Shown one piece after another: positions 1 to 45,611 of a stretch of DNA of 64,000 nt (position 1 is the first letter of the stretch; each line of letters starts with the position of its first letter). Source of the DNA: Schistosoma haematobium (lineage: Eukaryota > Platyhelminthes > Trematoda > Strigeidida > Schistosomatidae); assembly GCF_000699445.3 (NCBI RefSeq), contig NC_067197.1, positions 12,654,152 through 12,718,151 of the forward strand. The letters run 5' to 3'. The notes beneath the pieces were generated by a model. That model worked only from the letters and a program-made list of their open reading frames with translations, ran no database searches and was not told the origin of the DNA. A program made the translations under genes and the position numbers.

Positions 1-1481
1 AATTATTTAAAAAAAAACTATCAGAAACGTCTAATAAGTTTGAAACAAATTAGTTGTTAATAACAATTCATCCACGTGAAATTGAACATTATGTTGATAG
101 TTAGAAATAATGAAACTTATTAGCATGTATATAGCTGGAGTTAAAGCAATGAGATACAATGAATTGATTGTATTCTGCAAACTATGTTATTCTTGCTTTT
201 GTTCGAATTATGATATACACTTTGAAAATCTTGTAGATATCAGACAACAATTAGATGGTTATACAATTCAATAGTCTAAAAAAGTCTTTTTTTTTCCCAG
301 TGATATTGCACATGAATACGAAATAGTTAGTATATCTTCATTCACTAATAATCATTATTCTAATTACAAAGAAAAGTGTAAATTTAGGAGTAATATAATA
401 TTAACTGTTAAACGGAATGATTAATGTAACTTTTCTTCATTCATACAGAAGATTTCAGAATATAGGGAGATAATTTACAGGAATTTCATTCAATACATTG
501 TGCCATATGTATGATATTTTCCTCAGAATATCAGATTGAAGTGAATATTTATCAAACACAATAAACCAAACTGTAACATTTTGATGTTAAAAAAAAAAGA
601 TGGGGACGTGTCCTGAACTAGGACGAAACACAACTGCTCTGTTCAAAGTTCCTTGTTTTCCAATAGCTGCCTGGTTAAAGTTAGTTCATAATACAAACAC
701 TTGAAATGATATACCATGTAAGTACATACTTGTGACTTAACTTGTATTGGGAATATTTATTGCTTAAGCAGATATTTTGCTATTGTTGTCAATTATGACA
801 GTACACTACTTCTAAAGGGAATAAACAAATTCAGTTCAAGTGAGCGAACATAGCATTTAACAAAAGCACACAACATGTCTGGGGTGTCACTACTATTAAT
901 ATACGTGAACTATAGGAAAAGTCAACATAAACACTAAAAAAATCCATACAAGAAATTTTAACCCTGAGAAGAAAGATTAAATAATCCATTTTAACTGGTC
1001 ACACTAATAGGAGCATTGTATTAAACACCGAAAGAGTTTTGGAACCGATTATTCTGTATGGAAAACTATTTAATGACATGCAAGAAACAGAACTTAACAG
1101 GTGAGGAATACTGGTGAAATTCTAGGTCAGAAAAGTTGTCCAGGTTCTTAAAAATAAAGAAATAAAAATCCCCTAGAGAAAGACGCTTACTTGTACTTCA
1201 TAAGTTAAGTAAAACAATTCATTGGGAAGAAGAAAAAACAACAGTGTGTGCGTGTGTAAAAGGAAGAATTAAGAAAAATAACCATGAAAACACTTAACAC
1301 AAGGTGTAAGTGATAGGTCGTTTCAAAATACAGAGGACGAAAAGAATCAATTTAAAAGTGATCAGATCAAGCTGTAATGTCCAGACTCATTTTGGTAAGA
1401 AAACAAACAAACATGAGGTGAATATTACAATTTTACTAAATGTTATCATGATTTGTAGATGAATTCTGTTACGAGGGCAAC
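1..1481. other. No gene recognised
   Basis: AT-rich DNA downstream of the last visible COG2 exon in transcription direction, presumably its next intron. No coding signal on either strand. Confidence 0.6.
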
Positions 1482-1612
1482 AGTGAAAACTAGGAAGCAC
1501 TGGATAGCATCTTTTTTCTAGGAATGCCCATTCACGACCAAATGAGGGATCGAACCCAGTAGCTTCAAGTCTGGCAGCGAGTGCCTAACCTTTAGACCAT
1601 TGAGTCACTATA
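1482..1612 (-). mobile_element. Old tRNA-headed hammerhead SINE copy
   Basis: B-box in antisense (GGGATCGAACCC, 1546-1557), an A-box-like antisense stretch at about 1576-1607, and hammerhead 3' remnants (CTAGGAAGCACTGGATAGC) at about 1490-1508. Core largely lost. Confidence 0.6.
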
Positions 1613-2447
1613 GAACGGTCCCAGGTTCTGTGCCGATGAGATTTTGGATGCGTACTGCTGACGAATCCATTAGTGGAACCAAACAGATATCTAGTGCTTT
1701 TTGGTTTTATATGGCTACCTACCTAACTAAGGTAAGTTAGGGATGTAAGCTATGAATATCTATAAGACTCATACAAAAATTAATGGCTTAAATCGAAGTA
1801 CATGAGTATGTATATTTAGTTCCTTCTGTAAACAACAAAATTGATTGACTAAGAACATTCAATAGGTAAGATAAGAGAAAGTAGCACAAATTACAAAGTA
1901 ATATATAACGTTTCTATGGAAAGACAAACGAAAACTTCTGATTAGACATGAAGTAAACATTCAAGATGAATAAATATTAGATTCTACTATTTTTCTGTTA
2001 ATTAATTTAGAAAGAGAGGGAGCTGTATTAAAATGTACACTGTCATTTATACAACATGTATTTGGTTACGAGCCACATTTAAAATACAAGAACCGATGGT
2101 ACTACCCATGGTATTATGAACAATGAACTGAAACTAATATTTAAGAAAGTTAATTTAATGTAATTCAGATTAGTGTATCTAGGCTTTTGAACAATCATAA
2201 TGATAGCACTATGCGACTTGCTCAAACGGAAGTAGATACAAAGTATGAGTTGAACATGTTACTCAATGGTAATGGAGTCAAATATTTTTAACTATTAAAA
2301 ACTAACATATTCTATATAAAAACGCCAAACTAAACATGAAATCTATAATTTAAATCAAAACACTACAACACTTGGTAATCAACATCAGAAAATTGACTTA
2401 TGCATGACAATTGTAAACACTTTCATGTACTACATATATATACTTAC

Positions 2448-34698
<32,251 letters not shown>

Positions 34699-35715
34699 GC
34701 TGAAAGACCAAAAAGCTCAGACTATTATCAAATGACACAACTTATTCACACTTTAATGAAAGTTAACTAAAATCTAACGTTATCAACAACCTTGATTATT
34801 CATTCTAACCAAAACAATGAAGATATGAACACAGTTGATCAATATATATATATGTATATTTGTATAGATGTGAAACACCAGTATTTATCAGAAGTGAACA
34901 ATACAATACGACGCCCGCTAAAATGTGTAGAAAGTGTCATTTTTGAAAAAGAAATAACTTAATTCAGATTGAATAAAGCACAAAAGTTTAACAATTAAGA
35001 TAATGAAAAATTATGATTAAATTATTAAGAAACTCTTGAAAACTTCATTGTATTTGATATGTATCAGTGATTTCTAATAGAAGATAATTGAAAATACGTC
35101 TATTCAACACATCAATCGTATACAAATGAATAGATAGTACTGTACAACACATGAAAAGTTATATTTAAATAAATAAATATAACGATGAGAAAAGAAATTA
35201 AAACGACTATAATACAAGAATAAAAAAGCAGTCACAATCAGACTACAATTTTAAGTAAACGCAAGTTAGAAGAAAGTAAATTGAAAATAGATCATACACA
35301 CATAAACACAAACGAGTATATTAATAGTGGCTATGCAATGTACGACTTTATTTTTAAAGCTGAATTATTACGATTTAATTAATTTGTATATTATAAGAAA
35401 GGATAATCGGAAATGAACAGCTGCCTATACACACATATATATATATATATTGAGAAACGGAAAGATTTGAAGTGAAAAATTACTGAAATGCTTTTCTTTC
35501 TTGGGGATGGGGTAAAGAAATTGACTATATTCATGATTGTGAATAACAAATAAACAGAAATCGAAAAAAAACGTAACAATTATTGATGTGGCATAATCAG
35601 AGATTATAATTATAACAAGGGTAAAAGTAATGTACATGTATGTGGAATAGACAAAATAACAAGATTATATACAAGATTGATATATATATATATAAGGTAT
35701 GAGTATCATTGAAAA

Positions 35716-36138
35716 TCATCGTTTTCTACGACACTGACGTTTATGTTCTTTTTGCCAATGTTCCTGTTGGCATTGTGTACTACAGTACGAAGTATTCCAA
35801 CAACAATGATAGATAGCCTCTATAAGACAATTACGACACCACTGTCGACGTTTAGTCTGAACAATAACTTCTGCAAATCTTGCCTCAGCAGCTTCCAAAG
35901 TATCATGAGCTAATTTACGTTCATGTTCAATAGCCTCACGAGCACTGGCTTGAGCTTGTTCAAGAGCTGAATGTAAAGCGGTAGCTTTCTCTTCTTTAAA
36001 TTGAGCTATGAGTTTTTCTTCAAGTTCTCGCAAAGCTCTTTTAGTATCATTAGCTGCAGCCAACCGTTCTGCTTCACGTTCTTTACACTGTGAACATGGT
36101 TGTTGAGATAATATCGGTATTTCCATACTGGCTGGGGT
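35716..36138 (-). CDS. ZMYND11: Duplicate ZMYND11-like terminal exon, copy A
   Basis: This is an identical copy of the terminal exon at 39091-39513, with the same acceptor, the same 136-residue reading frame from the internal Met and the same stop. It lies 3.4 kb further downstream in the transcription direction and could only be used by skipping copy B, as an alternative terminal exon. It has its own AATAAA at about 35345-35355. Whether it is a real duplicate or an assembly duplicate of the other haplotype cannot be decided here. Confidence 0.8.
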   Translation of the reverse strand, partial: TPASMEIPILSQQPCSQCKEREAERLAAANDTKRALRELEEKLIAQFKEEKATALHSALEQAQASAREAIEHERKLAHDTLEAAEARFAEVIVQTKRRQWCRNCLIEAIYHCCWNTSYCSTQCQQEHWQKEHKRQCRRKR

Positions 36139-36432
36139 CTAGGTAACGAGAAAAAAATGAATAAACAAAATATATAAAATCAAAAATCTTGGACAATAAG
36201 CGCTAAATAAAAAAGAATGCTTAATATTCAATGACAATTATTCTTCATACTATTTCGCTGAAACCGAACAATAATTAACAGGTCTAATACTTGCTAGATG
36301 CTTATTATAAAAGATTTAGAACAAACAAAATTATTAAAAAGATTTGAAGTACAATGAATCTATTATAATGGACATGGATGACATAGTAAAAAAGCAACGC
36401 AAATCAAGTCACCGAATAAAACACTGATATGA

Positions 36433-38364
36433 TACACTTGATAAGATTCAAGAAAGGAGGAACAAGAAGGCAGCAATCAATACCAGTCGAACAAGAGCAG
36501 AAAAAACCAAGGCACAAGCTGAATACACAGAAGTAAACAAACAAGTGAAGAGGAGCATCAGAACCGACAAACGTAAATATGTGGAAGATCTAACATTGAC
36601 GGAAAAGGCTGCAAGAGGAAACATGAGACAACTGTATGACACGACAAAGAAACTCTCTGGAAATCGCCGCAAACCAGAACGACCAGTGAAAGGCAAGGAA
36701 GGTGAGGTAATCACCAACATTGAACAACAACAAAACAGGTGGGTAGAACACTTCAATGAACTCCTGAATCGACCGGCCCTACTGAACTCACCCAATATCG
36801 AAGCAGCACCCACGGATCACCCAATCAGTGTTGGCCCATCAACAATTGAAGAAATCAGCATGGCCATCAGACAAATCAAGAGTGGCAAAGCAGCAGGACC
36901 AGACAACATTCCAGCAGAGGCACTGAAAGCAGACGTAGCGGCAACTGCAACGATACTCCACATTCTCTGCAATAAGATTTGGGATGAAGAACAAGTACCA
37001 AAAGACTGGAAAGAAGGACTTCTGATCAAAATACCGAAGAAAGGAGATCTCAGCAACTGTGAAAACTACAGGAGCATCACTCTTCTCTCAATACCGGGAA
37101 AAGTCTTCAACAGGGTATTGTTAAACAGGATGAAGGACTGCGTAGACGTCCAACTTCGTGACCAACAGGCAGGATTCCGTAAGGATAGATCGTGTACAGA
37201 CCAAATCGCAACTCTACGGATCATTGTGGAACAATCAATTGAATGGAATTCATCACTCTACATCAACTTCATTGACTACGAAAAAGCATTTGATAGCGTG
37301 GACAGAACAACACTATGGAAGCTTCTTCGACACTACGGTGTGCCTCAGAAGATAGTCACTATCATACAGAATTCATATGGTGGATTACACTGCAAAATCG
37401 TGCATGGAGGACAGTTGACAAAGTCGTTCGAAGTAAAGACCAGTGTCAGGCAAGGTTGCTTACTCTCAACCTTTCTCTTTCTCCTGGTGATCGACTGAAT
37501 CATGAAGACGTCAACGTCTGAAGGGAAGCATGGGATACAATGGACATCTAGGATGCAGTTGGATGACCTAGACTTCGCAGATGATCTGGCCCTTCTATCC
37601 GAAACGCAACAACAAATGCAAGAGAAGACGAACAGTGTGGCAGCAGCCTCAGCAGCAGTAGGTCTCAATATACACAAAGGGAAAAGCAAGATTCTCCGAT
37701 ACAACACAGCATGCATCAATCCAATCACAATTGACGGAGAAGATTTGGAAGATGTAAAAACCTTTACATATTTGGGCAGCATCATTGATGAACAGGGTGG
37801 ATCTGATGCAGATGTGAAGGCGCGGATTAGCAAAGCAAGAGCAGCATATTTACAACTGAGGAACATCTGGAACTCAAAACAACTGTCAACCAACACCAAG
37901 GTCAGGATTTTCAATACAAATGTCAAGACAGTTCTACTGTATGGGGTGAAAACTTGGAGAATTACGAAAGACATCATCCAGAAGATACAAATATTTAACA
38001 GTTGTCTACCCAAAATACCTCTGATCCGTTGGCCAGACACTATCAGCAACAACGTACTGTGGGAGAGAACAAACCAGATCCCAGTGGAGGAAGAAATCAG
38101 GAAGAAGCACTAGAAGTGGATATGACAAACATTGAGGAAAGCACCCAACTGCGTCACAAGACAAGCCCTCACATGTAATCGTAAAGGCCAAAGGAAAAGA
38201 GGAAGACCAAAGAACACATTACGCCGGGAAATGGAAATAGACATTAGAAAAATGAACAAGAATTGGATGGAACTAGAAAAGAAGGCCCAGGACAGAATGG
38301 GTTGGAGAATGCTGGTCGGCGGCCTATGCTCCATTGGGAGTAACAGGCGTAAGTAAGTAAGTAA
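36433..38364 (+). mobile_element. 5'-truncated RTE copy inside the duplicated ZMYND11 unit
   Basis: The insertion begins in the endonuclease-RT linker and ends in GTAAGTAAGTAA. Comparison with the empty site in the sister unit (39795-39815) shows the target read GATATGAGTATAT. ATGA is present on both sides, so the duplication is only about 4 bp. One frame runs 36545-38356 with stops at 37496-37498, 38111-38113 and 38123-38125. RT motifs include FADD. The last stop is shared with the copy at 17021. Confidence 0.9.
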
Positions 38365-39090
38365 TGAGTATATATATTCTAACCTATGTTGACAAAGTGA
38401 GATGTTTTTTACTAAGCTGATTCGAGAAAAAACATCAACACCCATGTAGGGACTAAAATAGCAGAATTAAGTTAAAACGTAAAGAAATTAAACTACCAAG
38501 TTTATTCTTTCATACATAATAACATGAAAAGTTATATTTAAATAAATAAATATAACGATGAGAAAAGAAATTAAAACGACTATAATACAAGAATAAAAAA
38601 GCAGTCACAATCAGACTACAATTTTAAGTAAACGCAAGTTAGAAGAAAGTAAATTGAAAATAGATCATACACACATAAACACAAACGAGTATATTAATAG
38701 TGGCTATGCAATGTACGACTTTATTTTTAAAGCTGAATTATTACGATTTAATTAATTTGTATATTATAAGAAAGGATAATCGGAAATGAACAGCTGCCTA
38801 TACACACATATATATATATATATATTGAGAAACGGAAAGATTTGAAGTGAAAAATTACTGAAATGCTTTTCTTTCTTGGGGATGGGGTAAAGAAATTGAC
38901 TATATTCATGATTGTGAATAACAAATAAACAGAAATCGAAAAAAAACGTAACAATTATTGATGTGGCATAATCAGAGATTATAATTATAACAAGGGTAAA
39001 AGTAATGTACATGTATGTGGAATAGACAAAATAACAAGATTATATACAAGATTGATATATATATATATAAGGTATGAGTATCATTGAAAA

Positions 39091-39513
39091 TCATCGTTTT
39101 CTACGACACTGACGTTTATGTTCTTTTTGCCAATGTTCCTGTTGGCATTGTGTACTACAGTACGAAGTATTCCAACAACAATGATAGATAGCCTCTATAA
39201 GACAATTACGACACCACTGTCGACGTTTAGTCTGAACAATAACTTCTGCAAATCTTGCCTCAGCAGCTTCCAAAGTATCATGAGCTAATTTACGTTCATG
39301 TTCAATAGCCTCACGAGCACTGGCTTGAGCTTGTTCAAGAGCTGAATGTAAAGCGGTAGCTTTCTCTTCTTTAAATTGAGCTATGAGTTTTTCTTCAAGT
39401 TCTCGCAAAGCTCTTTTAGTATCATTAGCTGCAGCCAACCGTTCTGCTTCACGTTCTTTACACTGTGAACATGGTTGTTGAGATAATATCGGTATTTCCA
39501 TACTGGCTGGGGT
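39091..39513 (-). CDS. ZMYND11: ZMYND11-like terminal exon, copy B: coiled coil and MYND (residues 1077-1216)
   Basis: This exon encodes a CxxC pair (PCSQCKERE), a heptad-rich coiled coil and the MYND zinc finger with [24 protein letters not shown] and HKRQC, then stop. The last 40 residues are near identical to the vertebrate ZMYND11 C-terminus, including the CRRKR end. It is the first terminal exon met by splicing from exon 6 (intron 595 bases). An AATAAA lies downstream at about 38720. Confidence 0.92.
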   Translation of the reverse strand, partial: TPASMEIPILSQQPCSQCKEREAERLAAANDTKRALRELEEKLIAQFKEEKATALHSALEQAQASAREAIEHERKLAHDTLEAAEARFAEVIVQTKRRQWCRNCLIEAIYHCCWNTSYCSTQCQQEHWQKEHKRQCRRKR

Positions 39514-42500
39514 CTAGGTAACGAGAAAAAAATGAATAAACAAAATATATAAAATCAAAAATCTTGGACAATAAGCGCTAAATAAAAAAGAATGCTTAAT
39601 ATTCAATGACAATTATTCTTCATACTATTTCGCTGAAACCGAACAATAATTAACAGGTCTAATACTTGCTAGATGCTTATTATAAAAGATTTAGAACAAA
39701 CAAAATTATTAAAAAGATTTGAAGTACAATGAATCTATTATAATGGACATGGATGACATAGTAAAAAAGCAACGCAAATCAAGTCACCGAATAAAACACT
39801 GATATGAGTATATATATTATAACCTATGTTGACAAAGTGAGATGTTTTTTACTAAGCTGATTCGAGAAAAAACATCAACACCCATGTAGGGACTAAGATA
39901 GCCAAAATAAATTACAACGTAAGGAAATTAAACTACCAAGTTTATTCTATCACACATAATAACTGGAAATTCACATTATTAATAATAACGTTTCGAAGTA
40001 GGACATCCCAATAATAAATTATAACCAATAAAAAGTTTCAAATTATACAATCACTGGTCAAAAATTACAAAAAGGAAATAAACTTCCTGACAGATTATAA
40101 CAGCTTACCTGGATTCCTTTATGAAGTTGTTTTCTCGGAGAGGATGTCACAGAAAGTTCAGGACTTTTCACAGAAGCTTGACGTTGATTAGTTTCATTTG
40201 AAACATCATTTACTCCTCCTCCAACTGAGTCTCTGTTTAGAGCTGCTGCTGTAGCTGCAGCAGCAGCACGTTTATTTGGCGGTAAGTGTGAACGTGGGAG
40301 AGTAGACATTCCGGGAGTAGTGGCAACATTATTTGAATTGCTAGACAAGGCACCTGAAGATATAAAATGTGAAGAAAGATTAGCATTAGATGTAGTAGGA
40401 TGAACGGAACCACTTAGTCTGTTATTAGTGGATGAAGTTCCTGAATTCACTGAAGAATTTATTGTAACAACAGAATCATTGCATGGAGAAAAAAGATTTT
40501 GGCCAGTATTAGAAAATAAGTTTGTAGCAGTAGATAGACTGTTTCGATCATTAGTAGCGTTCAAATTACTAATGGATCCAGATGTACTCAAAGGAGGAGC
40601 GAATGGTGGTCGACGTAACATTGTACTGCTTGCTCCAGAAGTTCTATCCTTGTTGCTTGAACCACTACGAGTTGGACTACGGAATCTACGGTCATCATCT
40701 TCATCGTCAACTTTGACAATATTACGATGTCTGCGTCCACTTTCATCGTTGTCATCCATATCAGAAGAAGAGGGTGAAGAGCATGTACTATAATTGCTAG
40801 ATTGAGAAGAACGCTGTTTAGCAGTAGATGCCTTCTTAGATGGTGATGTTTTATGGATACTCGAATCATTAGTTCCAGATTTTCTCATTGAAGAAACAGG
40901 TGTACCCGATGTGTTGTAAACACTTGATGAATGATGCGAATGCCAACGATAGTTATTCGAGTGCCTCAAATTCTGACTGTCGTTTCCAATGGGAGAATCA
41001 CATCGGTCAGTTAGCTCGTCATCTTCATCTCGAACATTACCAAAACTATCCATTTGTTTGGAATACCTTTTAGAACGTTTACCTCCGGAATTCGCTGTAT
41101 CTTGAGTCGAAGTTTTATTTGGAATCGTTAACCGTTTTCTTTTAGCATCTTCAATACGATTAAGAGAGTTATTTGAGGCAGCTAACTTCGGTCGTCCTCG
41201 AGTTGGACTCTAAAAAGGTCAAATAAGGCTAATAATTAGAGCAACAATTGGAAACGAGGAAAGAGTTTAACTACGCGCCATCAAAAATGTAATGTAAACC
41301 TAGTGAGAATTTTAACATATGAGCATAGTCAGTAAAACCTATGGAAAAATTAGTGTACACTGTGAGAAAATGCCAATAAAAAAGATGGACTACTCAACAT
41401 GTGCGGATTCAAGATAACATGCACATGAAACTTGAAGCCAGTTAGTCATTATGTTAATTTAGTTTCTTTTTGACAGAAGCGTTATTTACAAAGTTTACAT
41501 TAGGTTGGTAATATTTGTAACTAGTTAGTAGGAAATAACGATTGAATAGAAATTTTACTCTAAATAATTATCTCAGCAAAGCATGATAAACGTTATATCT
41601 AGATGGTTGTTTTCTTGATATACTGCGTATAACTTGAGCAATAAAACGCCAGAACCCTTACAAGTCGCAGTGAGAAGAGAGAAGAGTAGTGAAAGGAATG
41701 TTATTCCAGACTGTGAATCATAGCACAAAATTGTCAGGTATTTATAGTTTTTTAGTAAGAACGAAATCATCATAACAGTCCTCCAACCCGCATACAGGGG
41801 GTTATTAGCATTGTCCAATCGGGAAGCTACAGGTAGGAATTCTAGGATATTCTTCCAAAAAATGATCGGATGGAATACCTTCGGCTCCTTCTGAACCTCT
41901 TACAGCTTCCTCGGGTTCACCCGTGGTCCGTCCTCACAATAGAATTCAATATAACGTTAAATAGAAAAGTATATGCAAAACAATAATCTAAACGCGTTTA
42001 CATTTCCATCGAGATATGTTCAGTTGCAAATCTAGCTTTGGTAATCATTAACATTTTTTCGTTAACGCAGAGGACAACTACAAACTAGATTCTCCTGAAT
42101 GCCAGAGGACAGTAGCACCCATTCAACTGTAAGTAATTGGTTTTCATACAGACAGTAATGGAGAATAATTGTGGTTTACAGAGGTCTCATCCAATGTTAG
42201 GCATTGTTTCATGTTCATTTGCGTCAGCTGTTAAATAACGTGGGAGCAAAATCCGACTCAAAACCTCCACGTGGAGCCACTGGGTAGTGGGGGAAACCCC
42301 GCTAGTTCATTCGGGCGCTAAGCAGAGATCGGATTAATCTACCACTCCTAAACTGAAAATGGATTACTTGGGGTTCAAACATTAAGGCTCTCAAATGTTG
42401 CGGACTTCCCGATGTGTGTGTTTGTGTAAGTGAATTCCACGAGTCACAGTTTGTGTAGGTAAGCATATGCAGAGGGTATACGCCTGGATTGAAAAAGAAA

Positions 42501-45500
42501 CAAACTGATATGTCTGCTCTATGTCTAATAAAATCAGCTGCCTAAACCAACAAGTCGAAGATATAATAAAAAGACACGATTGCACATATTAGGGGAAGGT
42601 GATCATCAACCCTCCCTGAAAGTGTTTATGCTTATGTGCACGCCATTAAGTGCGAGGGCGAAAGTCTTTGTATCAGTGGTATGCATATAATGCTCAAGAG
42701 ACAGTCAGTTATGGCGAATACGTTCGAATAGAGGTTAACATCTAACCTCCTGAGTGGATATACCTATATGTATGCGAAAGGATGCATAAGTGAAAACTTA
42801 TATGTTACCTGTATGTATGTAACGCATACTTGCACCTGGTGCGATACCCGCGCGACGAGAATCGGGGGTACTGATTTCACCAGGGAATAACACCCATACA
42901 GTGAGTTTGCGAGTCTGGAAAAACAGAACCTATTTCCAGAAAGGCCACCAGGCTTCACCAACATTAAACGGCTGGAACAGAGTTGGATAACGCAATGACG
43001 TTTGAAGTGAACGATATTGGGTTCGGGTCCCGGAGTGAATACCAACTCTAGGATGTAGACACGCCCAGATGACGAGTCCCAAGCAAGACAAAACGCGTAT
43101 CCTGGATCCCACTGCTATTCGCCATTTTTTCTTTACTTACGACTGTTTTATTTTGTTGAACAGTGAGATAGGATTTTGAAAGATGTTCAACGTCGTCCAA
43201 TCTTAATTATGACTGACATGGCCAACACTGAATAAGACTAATCATCAAAATGTGCTTAAAATGCGATCAATTCACTTGTGCGAAGCCTACAAAAAATATT
43301 TTTATTTATATTCTTTGCTTTCAGAGGCCGAGATTACTTTATATTCTTCTTACTTCGAGTGAAGTTGTGATGCTTCAGCATATTATTGACAGTAATGAAA
43401 CCTAGTGGAATTGATAGCTTGTTATCAATTATTGATCTCCTATATTTTGTATATGACTGTGTCACCACATCACATAAGATAACATTAAGACGTACAATAA
43501 AAACAATAATACCAGTCAAATTACATTGAAAATGAAGTCATTAAATAAATGGAAAACAATTAGGGATTGTTAACGGCTAGTCAGCAGAAAATAATGATAA
43601 TAACTAGGATATGTTCTAAAAAGTTATATGTATTGAGGCTAGTTTATAGAAAGAACTGTAAGATCATAGTATAATTCATTATTGACGTGTATTGATCACC
43701 ATCTAAGATTTAAACGAAGCATGAATTTGTAGGTATCATTACCAAGGTTTGACTTGATAATTTCGAATAAATTGAACATTTGGTAGATTGGTTATTTATT
43801 CTCTGGAGAAGTGGCTTACACTGAGTCACGAAACGTCAGAAAATCTAAAATATTAGTAAATTGTAATTTAAGAGGCTTATTAACAGCCTAAAAACCATAT
43901 ACACAGACATCTCAATTTAAGTGAGGGACAACATTTAGTGGTCTCAATTGTTCCAAAAACTATACTCACGTTAATAGACCATACGTAAGGCTCAGAATTT
44001 TAGGGACTTACATTGTCCTACTAAGAAAGAAATGGATAAATATGCACAAATGGTTTGTGTGTACAAAATCGTTTATGCGCCTAAATAGTAAAGAATGAGG
44101 AATTTATAATTAAATTTTTCATTTAAAAACAAGTACATATAGTTCCAAAAAAGATACACTTACAGGTTTTATAACACTTGAAGAACCCGATTTCGTCCAC
44201 AATTCTGAATTGCCTTCAGCATCTGAACTCTCAGCTGTTGGTGAACACCAACTTGAACGAACAACATCGTTAACTATAAAAGTTACGCAGAAACGGTAGT
44301 AATGTAGTTAAAATGAAAGTTAAATTTGGTTAACATGAAAGGATGTGTACAGAAAGAATCTCACTTTGCGTATACTTAATTATTTTATATAAAAAGTTCT
44401 CCAAATAACTCTAGGATTCAGAGACGAAAGTAAACCAGGTTGATTTATACACCATATAGAATAGTGGATTATTTTGAAATGATAAATGTAGGTAAATTCG
44501 AAAAAAATATCGGTGAAATATACAATATAGAAGAGTGAAATGAAAAGCAAACGAATCTACAATAATAATGCTACACATGATACTTAGAAAGTTAAATTCT
44601 CATGAATGAACTTCTTTTATATCGTCAAAGCCTTAAAAAAAAAAAGAAAATTCACGGTCAAGCTTCAGTAATTTTGCGAGGTGGTGTAAGGATATTGAAT
44701 AAGCTTTATACATATATTATAAAACGGCCTATATCTGAGTTTATACATATTGAAATATATTAACTTCTTTAATTAACGGTAAAACTATCGTAAACTGATG
44801 GGCCCTGAGTTAACGAATCCGAACTAATATATTATCGCGAATCGCGCAAAATTTAAAGTGCAATGGCTGGTAATTTGTATGTTATTATGAATTAAATGAA
44901 AACTGAAAATAGTTGCTTCTCAAAATATCCGTTAAAAAATTAGAAAGTAAATCTAAGATAATGCTTAGGCTGAATTACGAAACCTACCCGCTCCGAAGGC
45001 AGATTGTGTGTTTAAGTGCTTGATATGATTTAATGAGTAGTCAAACGTTTATGAAGCTAGGTAATATTCTCCATTTCTAACTCTCACTTTAAATCTTAAG
45101 TTTGCAAATAGGAGAGTGGCAAAACATAGTAGTAGGCTGATGATAGGTGATGAAAAAAACTCCATAGTGTGATAGCATTAATTCACTACACTAGCCTGAC
45201 TCCTATAATGTAAATTTGACCTTTCTTCTTTACTGCAAGGGATAACTTGACATGTGAGGGTTAATTAGGCAGATCAAAGCTATTATTTCACTGTTCCGTT
45301 ACTTTTAAATGTTAATTGTTTCATAACTAGACAGTCTCCTGATTAGCTGATAACTCGCCTAAGGTCATCACCATAGTATAATTTACCTGATTAACTTATT
45401 CAATAGAGTGTCGTTTGTGTTGATAACAGTTTGTTTATACCTTAAGGCAATTATTCACATCCTTTGGTGATCATGTATGCTTGGTCGAGTGTTACAACCC

Positions 45501-45566
45501 ACACATATTCCTTTAATTAGCTTAAATATTACTTACTTAAATCGTCCGATGATTCATCCGCTTGCT

Positions 45567-45611
<45 letters not shown>

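Larger units (their letters stand above)
35149..39963. repeat. Tandem duplication of ZMYND11 3' end (units 35149-38521 and 38522-39963)
   Basis: Unit B (38522-39963) contains the terminal exon, its 3' region and part of the last intron. Unit A repeats the same sequence but has an RTE insertion at 36433-38364 that splits it into 35149-36432 and 38365-38521. The exon-side blocks of the two units look identical over about 1285 bases except for one TA unit in a microsatellite. The intron-side tails (about 157 bases) differ at ten positions. The junction has about 2 bp of microhomology. Confidence 0.85.

Noticed and set aside
37345..38052. 235-residue minus-strand frame
   Set aside because: Exact antisense of the RTE reverse transcriptase; similar antisense frames recur at every RTE copy.
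40428..40793. Plus-strand frame of 121 residues
   Set aside because: Antisense of the low-complexity ZMYND11-like exon 6.
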